A stretch of 64,000 nucleotides of DNA. Origin: Lateolabrax maculatus. Its lineage: Eukaryota > Chordata > Actinopteri > Acropomatiformes > Lateolabracidae. Positions 1 through 14,945 of this stretch are shown in pieces. The stretch spans positions 13,765,501-13,829,500 of the forward strand of contig CM062213.1 in NCBI GenBank assembly GCA_031216445.1, in the 5' to 3' direction. How positions within the stretch are numbered: position 1 is the stretch's first letter; each line of letters opens with the position of its first letter. A program made the translations under genes and the position numbers. The notes under the pieces are model-generated. The model had not been told where the DNA came from. It searched no databases and saw only the letters and a program-made list of their open reading frames with translations.

Positions 1-323
1 AGGGTGCTGTGATGCTCATGCATTTAAAATACTCAACACAACCTCTAGTTGAGATTAACAATTGCACGTTTGTGATTGATGGATATAAACCTTTATTTAT
101 ACAGTGAAAACTCAACAAGAGCATGTTGACTTTTGCAGAAGATACCAAATATGGCATGTTGAATGTTGGGGAGATGTGTATAAAAGGATGCACAAGACAT
201 CTAGAATATTTCCATTTGATGGAAGGGTGCAGACATGTAAAACATGCTGGAGTCCTGGATTTAAATATTTTTCCAACCTTAAAACTACTCACTGTCTGTT
301 AGGTTTAATTGTTTATGCTATTA

Positions 324-440
324 AATGTCAGAAAAAAGTGAAAATGCCCATCACAATTTTATAGACACAGATGACGTCTTCAGAGTCCTTCTTTTCTCCG
401 ACCAACAGTCAAAAACTGAGCAAATTGTTGATTCATTTTC
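324..440. repeat. Fragment of interspersed repeat family B
   Basis: The tract 'aaaatgcccatcacaattt' followed by a T/C-rich stretch and 'attgttgattcatt' is shared with the longer copies at 36.2 kb and 55.9 kb. It is a short, truncated copy of the same dispersed teleost-type element. Orientation relative to the others was not fully resolved. Confidence 0.55.
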
Positions 441-3400
441 CTTCAATCGACCAACTGTGTCAACATTAGTCACCATGGAGAAAGCATGTTTTGAAGGAGG
501 TCAGGACACTTGCTCCAAGTCCAGCATCACTTTCTTTCACACACAAACACACCAGCAGGCTAAGAGGTCAATTTGGGGCGAGAGTGACAGAGCGACTGAA
601 GCAACATGTGACTCACTGACAGCAGCCAAGGTCGGCTTTTCAGCAGAATGATCAAAGATTTACGGTCACACCTTCCAGCCTTCTCTTGAACTGCAGGAGC
701 ATGGCAAAAAGAGGCAAGTTTACGAGCACACAGCAGCCCTGCAGGCAGTGCGGCATACATGCGGCATACATAAAATGTTTATGACAGAGGTTGACGATTG
801 GATTCTAATTTCACATTCAACATTTACAAGGTGTACCTCTCTGCGAAGACAGCCAAACACGCCTGGTAATGGCACACTGCTAGTGAAAATGACATGGTGT
901 CAAACTTGGAGAACAGACACACCTTCTCCTCTCTGCTCCACTTTAAATTTTTATTCATTCTGTCACACACTGTGATACATGATGGAGAAGACAGGTAGCT
1001 TTCTATAAAAGTAACATTACTTTGACCACCTTGAATATGTCAACATAAATGCCACAGCTCCTGGACAGAGCTGAAAAGCATCAGAAAAAAATGACACATG
1101 AAGTTGAATTTTGAATTTATTGTAATAACTGATTTCTTCTTACTCGTGAAACTGTTTTCCGGGCCGCTGACATCTCCACCACCACCTGCACATTTAATAT
1201 TCATCTGGTTTGAGCAAACTGGTCGAGGCAGCAGCACGGGGGATGATCGTACACCCTGTTGTCTGCTGAGAATTTGTAAGTAAGGAAATGTCAAACCATG
1301 TTTTCACATAGCTGATCAGATACAATAGCGAGTGTAATAATTTAAAATGGCTTGGTGAAGCTGACCGTTTGTGAACTCATTTTAATAATACAGAGAAGAT
1401 GTCAGAAGAGGAATATCCATGAGAAAAAAAAAATCATCCAAGTTCATTTTGGTTAATTTTTGCCAACTTTCTGTGCATTCATTTTTGTTTCATTTAGCAC
1501 CTTTTTTAACTGTCTTCGCCTGCATGGTATCATTATTTTCAGCACAAACTCAGCTGTAAGTCTGCCTAATAATTTTGTAGCATAAAGTTGCCAGCAACCC
1601 AAAATACAAGAAAAATTACACCAGCACCTATAAAAGTTTACAAATCTAGTACAGAACAGTTCAAGGTTGTTTTTATTTTACAATATTTTATCTGTACACA
1701 CGAACATGTAAGAAACTATAATATAGTATATTTCCATGTAAAGTGATCTTATTAACTTGATTTTGTAGCCTTTTCATCCAAAGTCTTTGTATGCCAGTAA
1801 ATCACGGCATATATTAATAATCCAATATTTTAAAAGTGTCATTGATTTCATTTTCTTCTGGTCTACAGCTATAAATGAAATACTTAGTGAAAGCCGCACA
1901 TCAGCAGCAAACTCTACTTGTTTCCTCAGGTCTCTACATTTTTACATTGCCCCATCAGGTTGGTATTTCTTCACATCTGTATTTTCTTACGTGAAATATA
2001 AATGTTCAATCATTTAAATCAGAGGGATATTGTATGTTTTTGTGAAGAACCCTCCCACACACATGTGCGCCATTGCTGCCGGTGACTGCAAGATGTGGAC
2101 ACCTCATTACAACCTTTGTAGCCACCCACAGGAGCAAAACAACATCAACAATGAACTGTAATGAGGCATGCTGGTATTTTGTCAGCCTATACAGTCCTTG
2201 TGAAAGGACAATATAATGTGCATATGAAAAAAGAAAAAAAAAAACGCTCACTCATAAAATGTAATTCTTCCTCCGGGAAAAATATCAGTTTCAGTTTCTG
2301 TATATGATCGTTGTTAATTTGTGAAATAACACAAAATATGATCAAGGGAAGGTTTTAATGCAGATGTGAGGAATACAATAAAATATATTCAGATGAGTTC
2401 AGTCAGCTGTTCACCCAGTTGGTGTGATGAGAAAAATATTAAAAAGGCCATTTTGCTTCTGCTCACTTTGGGGGCCGACGCTTACAGTCACAGAGTATCA
2501 GTAGCCAACCAGTCTCTGCCAAGGCAATTTGAGAAAGCTCCAAGAACTCCACTCTGCGAGCCCAAAAGACCCAGAGTCGGATGAAAGGATTGGGGAGTCT
2601 GTGTGAATCTGAGGCAATCCCAAGAGAAAGAGCTCAGCTACATTTCAATTACAGCGATGCCAGATAAATACACAACACAATCTTGTTGGGGGACAAAAGC
2701 CTGCATTGAACCTAAACCAGGAGTATAACACCATCTCCCACACTCAGGATGGAAGCTAGCAAATCTTCATTTTGAGGCTTTGATAAAAAATAAAAAAAAC
2801 ATGCAACTGTAAAGCTAACTGCAAGTTTGTTCAAACGTGGGGATTTGGAAAGATCAATTATATTTTAGCAAAGTCTGCTTTCCATAGAAATAACTGAATC
2901 CCGCTTTGTATCTGACAGTATCAAAACAAGCCTGTAATTGTATTGTCTGCTTCATTGTTCTGCATCACTATCTGCAGTTCACCCGCTGATAGTCTTGCGT
3001 TGCAATTCCCCAGAGAAATAGGACACTTCTTTCCCAAAGGAATACTCCGAAAACACCTCATGTCAGGATACAGTGCCTCTGAAACGTAGACCGATCAGAA
3101 CTGCATTCATTTTAAGGAATTTGCTAAAACCTAAGTCTATTGTGTGTTGCCAACATGTTACAACGTGCTCCACAAATGTTTTTTTTTAATCTGGCACACA
3201 CACATTCCATAAATGGCACTTGACACTTTACACTTCAGTCCAATGTCATGCTTCCACACTTCTCAAAAACCTCAAAAACCATTTGACCCGTTCCCTCTGG
3301 CTCATGCCCACTAATGTCTGATGCAGAGCAGATGGAGACTTTTGTGTGTGCAGAGCTTTGTCTGCCTTCATGGGCAAAGCTGGTAATATGTGAACATGGA

Positions 3401-3885
3401 GTGCATAATTGTGACAGTGGATTTAGGAGATTGACCTCTGTGGCAAACAATCTGCCCAAAACAATCCGGCAGACTGGAGCCGCGGCAGACTCCCAGGTGT
3501 CTCTTCTCTGGCCACAGCGAGCAGAAGGAACCCTTGAGTCTGCATTGCATTCTCATTTCCACAGTTCCCATGACACGACGGGCCTGTTTGCGCTTGTTTA
3601 GATACTAAACTGTATCTGATCTCATCAGATCTGCATCCAGATAAGACACTTAACTCAACTCTACCAGTTCCAAAAAGGAATATCACACGTGTATTGTGCA
3701 GACTTTGTATCCTGCTTTACTGCATGTAAGCGAGCATCATCCACCTGGTGGCCGATGACCAATTATGCTCCCTATGTTTAAAATACTGATTTATTTACAT
3801 TAAGCTTTTGATTGCATTTGTGTTACGAATAAATCTATCAAGAGTTGACCACCTTATTTTTTAATTTGAGCATAAGAACTTTTCC

Positions 3886-3962
3886 TTATTAGCACTAAAC
3901 ACAAAGTACCGCTGAGGATAATGGGAATGTTATTAGTTTTGCAGGTATTTGTACTAGATTTC
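3886..3962. repeat. Fragment of interspersed repeat family C
   Basis: The tract 'agcactaaacacaaagtac' followed by 'gctgagg', 'atgggaatg' and 'ttagttttgcaggtatttg' is a pattern I know as a very common dispersed repeat in fish genomes. Related pieces lie near 12.5 kb and 20.2 kb. It is short, degenerate and non-coding. Confidence 0.6.
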
Positions 3963-4462
3963 TCTGCATGATACATGAATTATTATCTGTATAAGTGACA
4001 TCTATGCATGTTTCAATTATGTTAAGGCATATAAATAGTTGCACATGTGCTGTTGCTCACTGCCATGTCTCTGTATATATGGCACCTCCATCCAGATGTT
4101 GGTAAGGTAAATATTTAGTATTAATGAGCACATTGTCTTATCTGTAACTCCAATGTAAAAATGCTGGAAACATATTTAGTCTTTAAAAATGCACGTCAAC
4201 AATTCAACAATCTGTGTTCTCTATACAATATAACAATATTTTTGAATGGATCCCCCAATCATATTGAATATAAATCGAAGTGCTTGATAGATAAAGTTTT
4301 TTGCTAACAAGCAATAATCAAAAAACTCAAAATGAGCCAGAGTTAGTTGACAAAGGTGAATATTCATCTGTTTTTGATCAAATAGATAGAATACACCCTT
4401 AAAAACAAATAAAAGCACAATATGATGTTTTCCTATTACATACAGTAAGCTATATATTATAC

Positions 4463-4509
4463 ATCACACACACATATATATATATACATACATACATACA
4501 TACACATAT
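4463..4509. repeat. Compound microsatellite (CA)n(TA)n(CATA)n
   Basis: A CA run passes directly into a TA run and then into CATA tetranucleotide units. It is a simple sequence repeat with no coding potential. Confidence 0.9.
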
Positions 4510-7500
4510 GTACAATTCAGATTCAATTTGAATAATACTAAATGTAACATTTAAACTTAAGGCCAAACATTATTAATCTCCGAAAACAGTTCGTAACACA
4601 GTTTCAAGCATTGAACTAGCAAATAGTGGGATATTTGGAAGAGTGTATGCACTTGATTTGGGATACAGAAATGACCTAATTTGCCCTCAAACAGGTTCTT
4701 AATTTTCTTGGCTGCTATTCAGTTTATTTAACAAGTGAAAATTGTTAAAGATAAGAAAGTAAAAACCTTGAGGGCAGCCTGGAGGCAAACATCTTCACAA
4801 TGAGGCCTGCAGGGCAGGAAAGGTTTTCAGCTCTCCCTGCAGATTCTTCACACTGGTTTCACCAGCAAGCACCAAATCAAAATTTATAATAGAACAAGAA
4901 GGGTAAAACATTCCTCCTGGTAACTCACATTTTTATAATAATTTTCTCATAATTATATCCCAAAAACTGTTTTTGTTGGCAAATGAAGGATTCAATTAGA
5001 CTTGAAGTCTTTGACACTGTAATTACAGTGCAAGACCATACAAATTAACTCCAACACAGACCTACATATGAATTAAAACAACTCAAAGGAACAGCTCTGA
5101 CCATTTAAGTACAAAATGTTTTCAAACCCCCACAGGACACTGTGTAATTTGTATCTTCTTTAGATTGTTTAACAGATGTCGGATGATAAGTCTCTTCTCT
5201 AAAATGTTATGCTGTACTATATGGAGTTGAAGGAGGGCAGTTATACACACATCACGTAAAGTTTATTGAAGATGTTTCAATCCTCCACGTATTCAGCATA
5301 TTCATTAGACTGTCACTGCCCTGCAAACGGCAAAAGTCTATGGGCCAAAATTGAGGTGACATGGTTAGGGTTTTTTTTCTTTGCCTTGAGAAAGCTTTTC
5401 CAGAGTCACAGGGCATTCATTTGTAAGGTTTCTCTCTCAATAGTCCGCCACATTACGTTCAAGAGAAGTCATAGATAGTCAGCTGAGGTCAAGAACCATT
5501 TGGGTGGAAAAAGCTGCCTCTCACTGTGTCAACCAGCTCTGCATTAGAGCTTGAAGCTCGAGCGAGGAGGCAGACACTGCAGGAGGGATTAAATTTTGCC
5601 CACAGCAACATTGCCACCACCTGGTAGCTTTGATACATGCTGCAACTGCATGAAATGAAAATGTACCTCTCTTACTGTAGCCATCTCACTGACAGTGGCC
5701 AGAACAGCTGCAAGTGACAAAGATATGTGTTCAACCCTTCAAAACATCTGCCGCTGCCTCAATGAATGACATCATCAAGTTATCTCAGAGAAATAAATCC
5801 AAAACATCACACATCTAACAGGCAAACTGTATTAAAAAATGGGTTTAGCCAGTGAAAAATCCTGTTTCATTCATATTAACCTTTCATCTATATAGCAATT
5901 TCACAAACTGCACTTTCAACAATATAAAATGTAACTCTCCAAAGAATTGCCTGAATTATCACAAGAAAAAGGTCATTTCTGATCTTGCCAAAACCTGTTA
6001 GTGATGTATAATTTAAAATGTGGTCCGTAACAGTCAAGAGAAAGACAGGGTAATGTGCCCACCACTGATTTTGCATAACTTTGATCAGTGTGCCACCTAG
6101 TGAGAAGTACAAGAGATCAGCGCAGAGCAATCCAGGTTTCTCTTTCTTCCTTTGAGTCAAAGACTTAAGAAAAACAATTCTCAGGGGCAGCTGAACCATC
6201 GGCTGAACATAAAAGCCTCCGATGGCCCTTTGATAATCTGCCTGAGGCCTCCTCTTCAACACCTAATGAAACCACTCGGAAGGGATTGTGACTCTCGCTT
6301 AAATCCTCAGCCAAGACACACACAGGTTTGCACACAGGTAATTAATTAACAGATAAAGGGGCAGCTCTCTTTTATAACAGGTGTAATGGTGTGTGTGTGT
6401 AATGGCAAAAGGGCAAGAAATTGTCTGCTTTTACAAACGGTCAGGGGTCAGGAGAGGAACTGTTTGAATCGCTTAAATTGATTGTCAGGATTAAAGGTTA
6501 ATTAATATTACCATCCATGATAAGTCTTTATAACAGCTTCAATAACAGAACAGGTGCAGGAAAATGCAGCACAAAAAAATCATAAATTCAAATCCTTTAG
6601 CCGTGGTATAGAAGTTAAAGAAAAAAATCCACCCTCTGTCTTTTTGCATAACAATCCTCTTTGTTGTTGTTTGGTGCTCTCTAGGAGTCACTGTGTTTTA
6701 ATCTGTTTCACTGGTGTACCCGCTTTACTGAAAACTACCTCATCTACTCCTACATCAGATAGTAACTTTAATCATTTCCCCAAATCACTCTGATAAGAAC
6801 GGGCGCGTACATGTCTCATAAAGCTGTGGTTAATAAGTGTAGGTGGAGAATAACAGCATTAGTGACAGCGTCAGCGCCAGCTCACTTTAAACAAAACCCG
6901 TCTCTGCATTTGCATTGTGTTTCTTTTAAGACTATTGGTGGATCAACTGATAGTTTTCCTCTTATATAATAATTCTCAATCTGAACCTTCAACTTCCACT
7001 ATGAGCAGATAGCTAAAGAAATTACTGCTAGTTGGGTTGTATCTGTGTAAATATCTCAACACAATGTCCCAGTGTCAACATTTTGCAAAATAGACAGCAC
7101 AAGATGGACCCAGGAAGGCCATGTGCATTGCTAATAGCTGTTTTCAGCAGCAACCACAAAGCATGAAAATGAGCTTAAGGAGAAACTTTGAAGATTCAAC
7201 TGGCAGACAGGAGAGAAGAAATCTCTCTGCATCAGCTGAGATAAGGCGAGGAAATAAGGATCCTCTCGTCTTTTCACAGAGTCTAGGTAAACACTGCTTG
7301 TTAGAGCAGACCTGTGTGAGCTCAAACATGACATTTCAAAATCCAGAGGCTGCATGCTGAAGTGCCTTTCGAGAGCCGGGGCTACAGGCGGCACCGGTGA
7401 CAAGGCTGCAGCCAATTAGGACTGTTTGTGAGCAAGTGTCTGTGCCTGTCTTTCAGGGCGGATGAAAGTGGGTCAGAGCCACAGCGTATCTTTGTGCCAA

Positions 7501-8027
7501 AGCACAATGGCAGGTAGCACACAACTCATAAACTTGAAATGAGCCATCTGGGGGTTAAATAGCTGAACTTCAAATTTGCTCTAGTATGGGATGACAGCTC
7601 TGAATCCATTATCATTATCAGCCACTTTGATGTTCAAAATTCAATTTCAGTGCAGGTTTCTGATAGCAGATGAGCCACTCTGAGTTCAGTATTACCACTA
7701 TCATTCATTAACACGTTTCTGTGCAGGTAAACAACTCTGTGAGTTCAAAGGCACATCAACTCAACATATTAGCAAGTTAGACACTCCTGTGCAGAGAAAA
7801 ACCGTTGCCACCATATTTCGTTAGCTTTTTCACATCAAACAGTCCAGACTGTGCTGGAGAGGAGAGAGCTGAACGCTGTTTAATGATGCTGAGCATGTCT
7901 CTCCAAGCCCACGTCTGTGGAGGACTGCTCCGACCAAGATGACATCAGGGTTGTGATGCAAAAACCACTTGACATACTGTAATTGCTGGTCTCATCCGGT
8001 TGTGAACCACAACAGAGCCTGAACCTC

Positions 8028-8088
8028 TGACCAAGGGCCGGCCCTAGACTTTCGGCGGCCCTCAGCAGGATTTGGTTTGGAAGCCCCA
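8028..8088. repeat. Possible transposon-end fragment
   Basis: A GC-rich patch, 'gggccggccctagac' followed by 'ggcggccctcagcagg', stands out from AT-rich flanks and resembles the ends of dispersed fish DNA transposons. Only one fragment is visible, so the family is not assigned. Confidence 0.3.
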
Positions 8089-11000
8089 CTCATTGTAACC
8101 TGTTGCCACTTCACATGGCACTAAACCAACTTGTGTATTGTGAATATTAGTTTAAGCACACATAATGTACAAATAAGTATGTCAAGACTAAAGTGGGACT
8201 TATTAGTAACACTATTTTTAAATAGACTACAGTAAATACAGTATTTGTCTATTACCCCCTAACTCTATGAAAGGTCCTTGTTGGGGTCTTTTGCTGGATT
8301 TGGTTAGTGTTTGATGCATATTAAAGAGTCATGTCCTCATTGGAAAGGGTTGAATCTCAACTCTCTTCATGTGTTAGATGTCCGAATGTAGAAAGGATAT
8401 GACATGATCAAAAAGAAATGATATGGTTAATAGCTTTCATTCATTACAAATAATTAATAATATTGTGCAAAGTCTAGTCCAGTAACCAAATGAGAGAGAC
8501 ATTTTAATGGCTTCAGCTTCTCAAATGTGCAGATTTGCTGTTTTTCTCTGTAGTATAGAGAAAAAACTGAATATCTTTGGTGGATATTTTTCACTGTTTT
8601 CTGGCATTTTATACGCCGACTTAGAGAACGATTAATGTAGGGAATGATTAGCAGATAGAACAATAAAAATATTAATTAGTTGCTGTTACAGTGTGCACAA
8701 TAGGAAAAGAGAGAGAGATTGTGTCACACAATGAGCTGTACAGCTCTCTGATGGAGTTCAGACACTGGTGGTGGCAAAGAGAGTGAAGAACAAGTCTAAT
8801 TGAAAACTGTAGGTGAAGGAGTTCCCCACAATTGAAATAGTGCCTTTATTCACGTTGTACCGGCGTTTAATCCGGGATGCATGAGTCTCAGTTTAACTAA
8901 ATATATTAAGTTTATAGCCAGCAAAACCCTGCAAAGGAACTTGTACGTACCAATCCCTCCGACTACCAGTACACACAAGCCACTCCCCACAAATTACAAT
9001 ACTGTATGTTGTTAACAGTTTTTTTGTTATACTGTCTTGTCGTTATAGTATGTTCCATATTGTGGTATGTTATCATGTTGTTTGTGTACCATTTGCACTT
9101 ATAAAAAGAGAAAACTTGAGGTGGAGGTGTGGGGTGGGTCACGTCAATTGTAAACTGACAGAATGACAATTTTTTAACGTTTGATGTCAACGAGATGATT
9201 GGCTCACAGAGGTCGTGACAAAATCTAACTGGCTGAAGTGACAAGTGTGAATGCCCTCAGTCAGCTAATGTCAATGTCAATTAATAGTAAGAGTAAGCAT
9301 TAGCTTATGCTAAGCTTGATTCTTTTGGGACTGATGCACCAGCAATTTGGGACCAGATGAAGCTTGGTTAATTATCTTAAGTAGCTTCTGAAAACTCACT
9401 TATCAAGATGCTAATTATCTAATTCTAATTACTTAATTAAAGTCCTTTCCACGAAATGTTTACCTTATTTTTTTACTCCGTATATAAAGCCTTACTTCAC
9501 TGGTAATACTTTGATCATTTCTGCAGTGTGGTCTGTGTAGACTGGCTTTTGTTAGATATTAAAATATTTAGACATTATTTAGAACATAGTCAAATTAGCC
9601 AGTCCTAAGGTGTCACTGCACTGTGTATTCCCAGTAATGAGGGAGGCATCTGTTTTTGCACAAAAGTGTGTGTTTAAGTTGGTAAGTGGAGGACGTTTTT
9701 ATCCTGGTATTACATTCTGGTTGCTAAAAGGGCAAAGGTGAAGACTGTGGATTGTGCATTGATGTTGTGCCCAACAGGTGCTGCAAGCTTTGGGAGGGGA
9801 ATCATAGTTATAATGAGCACAGTCTGTCTTTCACACCGGTGATTCGGAGTGCTTTGCATCAGTCTGAGTTGAAAGAAGCATCCTCACAGCACTGCAGACT
9901 TCTTTACAATTCACCAGAGACGTTACTAAGAGCATTAAGCACTTGACATGGGACCTCAGTGAGACGTTTTCTGTGGTGAGTTTGGTGTCTAACAAATCCT
10001 CAAACAACACTGGCAGCCCATGTAATGTTATATGACAAATGAGTGACTGTACACATGCTTTAAGACGTATTACCAAGGGGAAAGAGTGCAAAGCAGGCAC
10101 TGAGCCCGATATCACTGTGTTGGTCGGATGGTGGCTTCACACATACACACACTCATTTTACAACCTCCTTGTAAACTCATTCCTACAGTATGATGGAGAC
10201 TGCAGTGTGTTCCACAATGAGCCTTTTCTTATGAAAAGCAGTTGATCATGAGCTCTGCTTGATTCAGTGCTCTTGTGATCTAGTGACTTGAAATAAATTC
10301 AACTCCTCTCTTAACTCCTGGCTGTAAGTATATTCCTCCCTTTGCGGTATAAATTGGTAGCAAAGCACACGTGAGGCAAGTTTTTCAACTCGCGAGCATA
10401 TCTGATTTACAGTGCGTAGGTTCAAACATAGCTCTGCTCATTAGCTTATACACTGTCAAAACATCTCTGAACTTCATGTACTTTAGCAATAAAGTGTGCC
10501 GCTCTTTCTTAGCTATAATTTATAAGGATAACCTTTAAGAACGACATATGCAGGGTCTATATTTCTAAGTAGAGACATTTTTAATGGAAATAAATGGCAC
10601 CTTTTCAACAAAAAATAACAGCTTACATAGTTAATATTTTCTGGTCACACTCAGGGAGTCAATCCAACTGAAACTCTCGTTCTGTCAGTGTAGCATTGAC
10701 GTCCACGCAGTGTGCACTGTCACTCCCATCCGTGCACGGCGTGCCCTGCATGTTAAAGAGAAGAACCCGGGAGAATGGGCTATATTTCATCACCACAGGA
10801 GCGCCTGCACTAACTACTGATGCAAATTTATACAGACTCAGAGCACACCAGATTCTCCTTAGGTTTGCTTTTTGCATCACAGTGCTGTAGTGCAGTGAGT
10901 GATAGGAAGTGGGTGTCTGATGGAATAGGATCCTATTTACAGTCATGCCGAGCTGTATAACAAAGCTTAAACATTTTGCAACTCTCAGTAAGGTGACAGT

Positions 11001-12481
11001 TTTGTAGATCAAACTTTAAAATTTATTTTCTACAAAAATAAGTTCTCTGTAAGTTTTCAATTTGTGTGTTGACTGTTATCTTGTCCCAGCCTCCCTCTCC
11101 TCCTCTCTCTATCTCCATCTGCTCTGCGGTGTATTGTAAGATGAATACTGGTGTTTCGGGAAGCAGCTCAGCGTGTGTCTGCAGAGGGCTGAACAGTGTA
11201 ACTAAGGGGTTTATGGCGGGCAGAGAGGGAAAAAGAGGCCAGCAGTACTGGGCACGGTGAGGCAGATGTGCGGAGTCAGCAGAAACTCAGGCAGAGGGTT
11301 CAATGACGCAGAAAAAAACACGGCAGGGACGCGAACGGAAGCTCCTCTCGAGGTGTACAAATTCATTTTTCATCTGAGCAGCAGCTTTGAGTGTGTTTTG
11401 TTTTTCTGTCTTTCACCTGATTAAAATATTAATGTGTGAGTTTTTACCGTGGTACTAACTTGAATATGAACTCAAACTTACAGCAGACTTACTTCATTTA
11501 CACCACACAGTCACACAATTACACAAAACCCAGATACACACACACGTGATCGTACAGATGCCAAGATGAGCAGGATTAGCCCCCCCCCCCTTTGAAAGCT
11601 GCTGTTGTTCATACCTTAAACTCTCTCCTGGCAGCTCAGTGTGTACACAGCAGATCGAGCAGTGACAAATTTAGCCGCTTTAAAGTGGTGGAGATGAGTG
11701 ACTATTAAATCCGGGAGATGTGTTCGCTGAGTGCACAGTATTCAGCTTATGTGCATCCACTTAAAATTTTGCAATAACCTCACTTTTCTATGAGTGTGTG
11801 TGTCAGAGAGAGAGACAGAGAAAGAAAGAGAGGGAGATTAAGAGAAAAAAGAGGCACAACAATTTAGAGTGCGAAAAATTACTACAATCCTTTGAAGGCA
11901 ATGCAGCAATGTATGAAACGCCTTAGAAACAGCACAGCACTTTGTCTTCAATAAATCCAGTAGATATAATAAAACACATTGAGTTTGGTGGTGTGCTGCA
12001 GCAACAAATTGCCTTTTGTGGGACAGGAAGGGGCTGCGGCAACCATCAGGTCGAAATCAGTTTTGCAAAATAAAGTGTAGCCATATGTTGTGGCCCCTGT
12101 CCAGAAATATAATACATAAATAAACACAGTATGGAGAGATTGAAAGTTCATTCTTCACCTTGGAAGCAATCTCTATGAGCAAAAAATCTCTAAAAACTCG
12201 GCAAACTCCATCTGCTGAGGAAGATCATGCGATAAAGCTGCAGCACAGCCATTAAATGGACCTTGTGGTAAGATTGTTTTATCAGTTAACTATATTAATA
12301 TGTCCTCTCATACTCACAGACTAATTGACCATCCTCACCAACAGCCAGTACTTCCTGCCATGCTGCATAGATACTGAATGCCAGCCTACATATCATTAGG
12401 AGCACACTATCATTTCAAAGTCATTACATTTACTCCCTGATGTCTAATAGATCTTTGTCAGATGGCAATGTCAGCCTGTCA

Positions 12482-12600
12482 GTCGGTTCACCACTTTGGT
12501 CCAGACTGAAATATCTTAACAACTATTAGACGGATTGCCATGAAAGCATTTAGCTCAAAGCACCACTGAGTCCAAGTACAGCCTCACAGAGCTGCTAGTA
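12482..12600. repeat. Fragment of interspersed repeat family C
   Basis: The block contains 'tttggtccagactgaaatat', 'aacaactatta', 'ggattgccatgaaa' and 'agcaccactg', the recognisable core of a very common fish non-autonomous repeat. Pieces at 3.9 kb and 20.2 kb appear to come from other parts of the same element. Confidence 0.65.
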
Positions 12601-13399
12601 TGACAGTGGCTCAATGGCATTTTGACTTCTCCTGTCACAGTTTCACTTTTCTGTTTATGTGTTATCTGCTGTGTGTATGAGGGCAAAGTAATAAAATAGG
12701 GGCACCCCTATGATCAAAGTGGTCTAAGGTGTGTACCATAAATCGCAACATCCACCGAGTCTAGCTGGGGACCTGCGGTGTATGCCAGCCCCCCCGCTCC
12801 CTCCTCATGTGTCCTGTCTATCTCTACTCATTGATTAAATGACAAAAAGATCATTTAAAAAAGTAATTATAAAATGCAAGAATACAAAACATGGATCAGA
12901 AAGGAAGGATGTGGTAGCAGTCCATTCTTGGGAGTTGCTGCCTTCCTCACTTTGTGGGATTTGTCATCCCATAAAACCCACCATGCAGAACATGTTGTAC
13001 CATATTACTCTAGCCAAGTATCTGTTTTAAGATGCTGTGAGTAACTGGTCAGGAGTTCATAAAGCTCAGCATCTCCTAACCACAGTATCTCCAGTCAGTG
13101 AAGACACTGTCAGTCAAGGAGAAAATGTTGATCTCCTATCAAAGAGCAAACACAAAACCCCCAACTAATGCAGTCAGTAAACTCCCATCGGTTTATTGAT
13201 CATCCTGAAGGATAGTGTGATAATAAACACACATGTGATCCCCTGCCATGAAGAACTAGAGGAGCGTATCCAACTAAATGCATGTAATTATACACAACAA
13301 CTCAATAAAATTAAGCACACGGTTATACATTAAATGCAGCTTGTACATTTAACATTAAACTGAAATCAGATATTTACAGCAGCTTATGTAAAATGACTT

Positions 13400-14000
13400 A
13401 ATTGGTATGACTGGCCCGATGCTGTCGCTGCAAGTCGGGATGTAATGACTGACAGACACATGAGGTCCTCCACTCTCAGCTCTACTGGAGTTTTTTAATC
13501 CAATATGGGGATTAGAAGAGAGAGGGAGATCTAAATTAGGCCTGTGTCTACTCTGGCGGAATGATTCTCAGTGCTGCTGGGGATACACGGACCAGGATCA
13601 ATAATGTAAGTGAGAACATATAAACCAGTGTGGGGGACGTATTGGGCCTATTAAGCTGGGACCACGGATATTATTTGCATATTTAATATATCTGTTTGGG
13701 CTTTCACCAAGAGAAGGAGGAGGAAAGTTTATCATGTCTGGCAAAAAGCTCTTATGGGATTAGTTTCAGTACACACCTGCACTGAAAATGGCTCAATTAA
13801 AGGAGCACTTTAAAGAGCCTTTCTCTCTCTGTATTATATTACTATTAGGTTCGATGGCCGGCATCCCGGGAGTCTAATAGGGATGAGAACGTTGGCCATA
13901 AGCCAGCACCTTGACCTCCCTGAGCAAGAGACATGAGGATGGCTCTACACATGAGGGAGAATGAAGATATTCAGAGCTATAGGGTCCCTGGACTACACTG
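13400..14000. promoter_or_regulatory. Candidate conserved noncoding element / enhancer
   Basis: This 600-bp stretch is less repetitive than its flanks and clusters binding-site words. Three bicoid/OTX-type TAATCC sites occur at 13496-13501 (plus), 13509-13514 and 13757-13762 (minus); the first two are inverted within 20 bp. A perfect POU octamer ATTTGCAT lies at 13673-13680. No open frame or repeat family explains it. Regulatory function is inferred from motif clustering only. Confidence 0.35.
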
Positions 14001-14945
14001 CGGACAATCTTACAGTGTGCCTATTCTCACATCACTTTGGTCCAGTGGAGCAGAAAGGTGACTGAAACCGCTACATTGTCAGGTCACGGGCATTTGGGCA
14101 AGGAGACGCAGTGCCTGAGCTTGCAGGGATTTGTGCAAACGCAGAGATAGTGCACATGAGGCCTTTTTCGTGTAGCTGTGAACCCATCTGAACTTTTTGT
14201 TGCTGCAAGCAGTTTAAAGGCAAGAAGTGAGACAAAATGTTGGTAAAATTAAAAGCAAAAATAAAGAGGAGGGAATTCAAGCAGCGATGAGGAGGCAACA
14301 CAAAGAAAGTCATGATGTGGTGAATAATGCATGTAGTTCTCAGAAACAGCGGTTTCACTTGCCATTTGCTTGGGGCAAAATTATAGTTGTGAAAATATGC
14401 TGTTAGGACAAAGGGACTACAGTTTGCTTAATATATGTTGTCCATGTAAGTATTACACTAAGTACTTCACACGTCTATTGCTCTGCACTGAGGCAGGGAG
14501 GACATGTTATCTCTGAAAGGCTGCAAATTATTGAATACATCTATAATTTTAAGATGTTGCTATGCTTGTGTACTAACAGCTCTTGTTCTTCTTATCATAA
14601 CTTACTCACAAAGGTGTTTTTTTTTTTTTTTTCTGTCACTTAACATAAAAACACCATACCAGTCCAATACATCAAAACACAACAGCAGCTAACTGGAACT
14701 GTGATTTGCATATCTGATTTGCCCCTCTTGCTTGTGCATCCAATCTGACAACTAACCCGTTCATTGTTCAACATTCAAAGAGAATTTGTATGAGGCAGAT
14801 AGTAAGTACATCAGATCACACTTTCATGAAAAAACAACAAACAGACACAGTAGACTGAATAAAAACAGATACACCATTTTTAAAAATTAGTCTTAATCTA
14901 TGAGGCTGTGAAGGTTTTACTTCGTCATCAGTAAATACCATAAAC

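Noticed and set aside
5888..6262. 124-codon minus-strand frame
   Set aside because: No recognisable domain, no splice signals or Kozak start; base composition matches its noncoding flanks.
10659..11012. 117-codon minus-strand frame
   Set aside because: Isolated, with no recognised motif; one of several such frames expected by chance in 64 kb.
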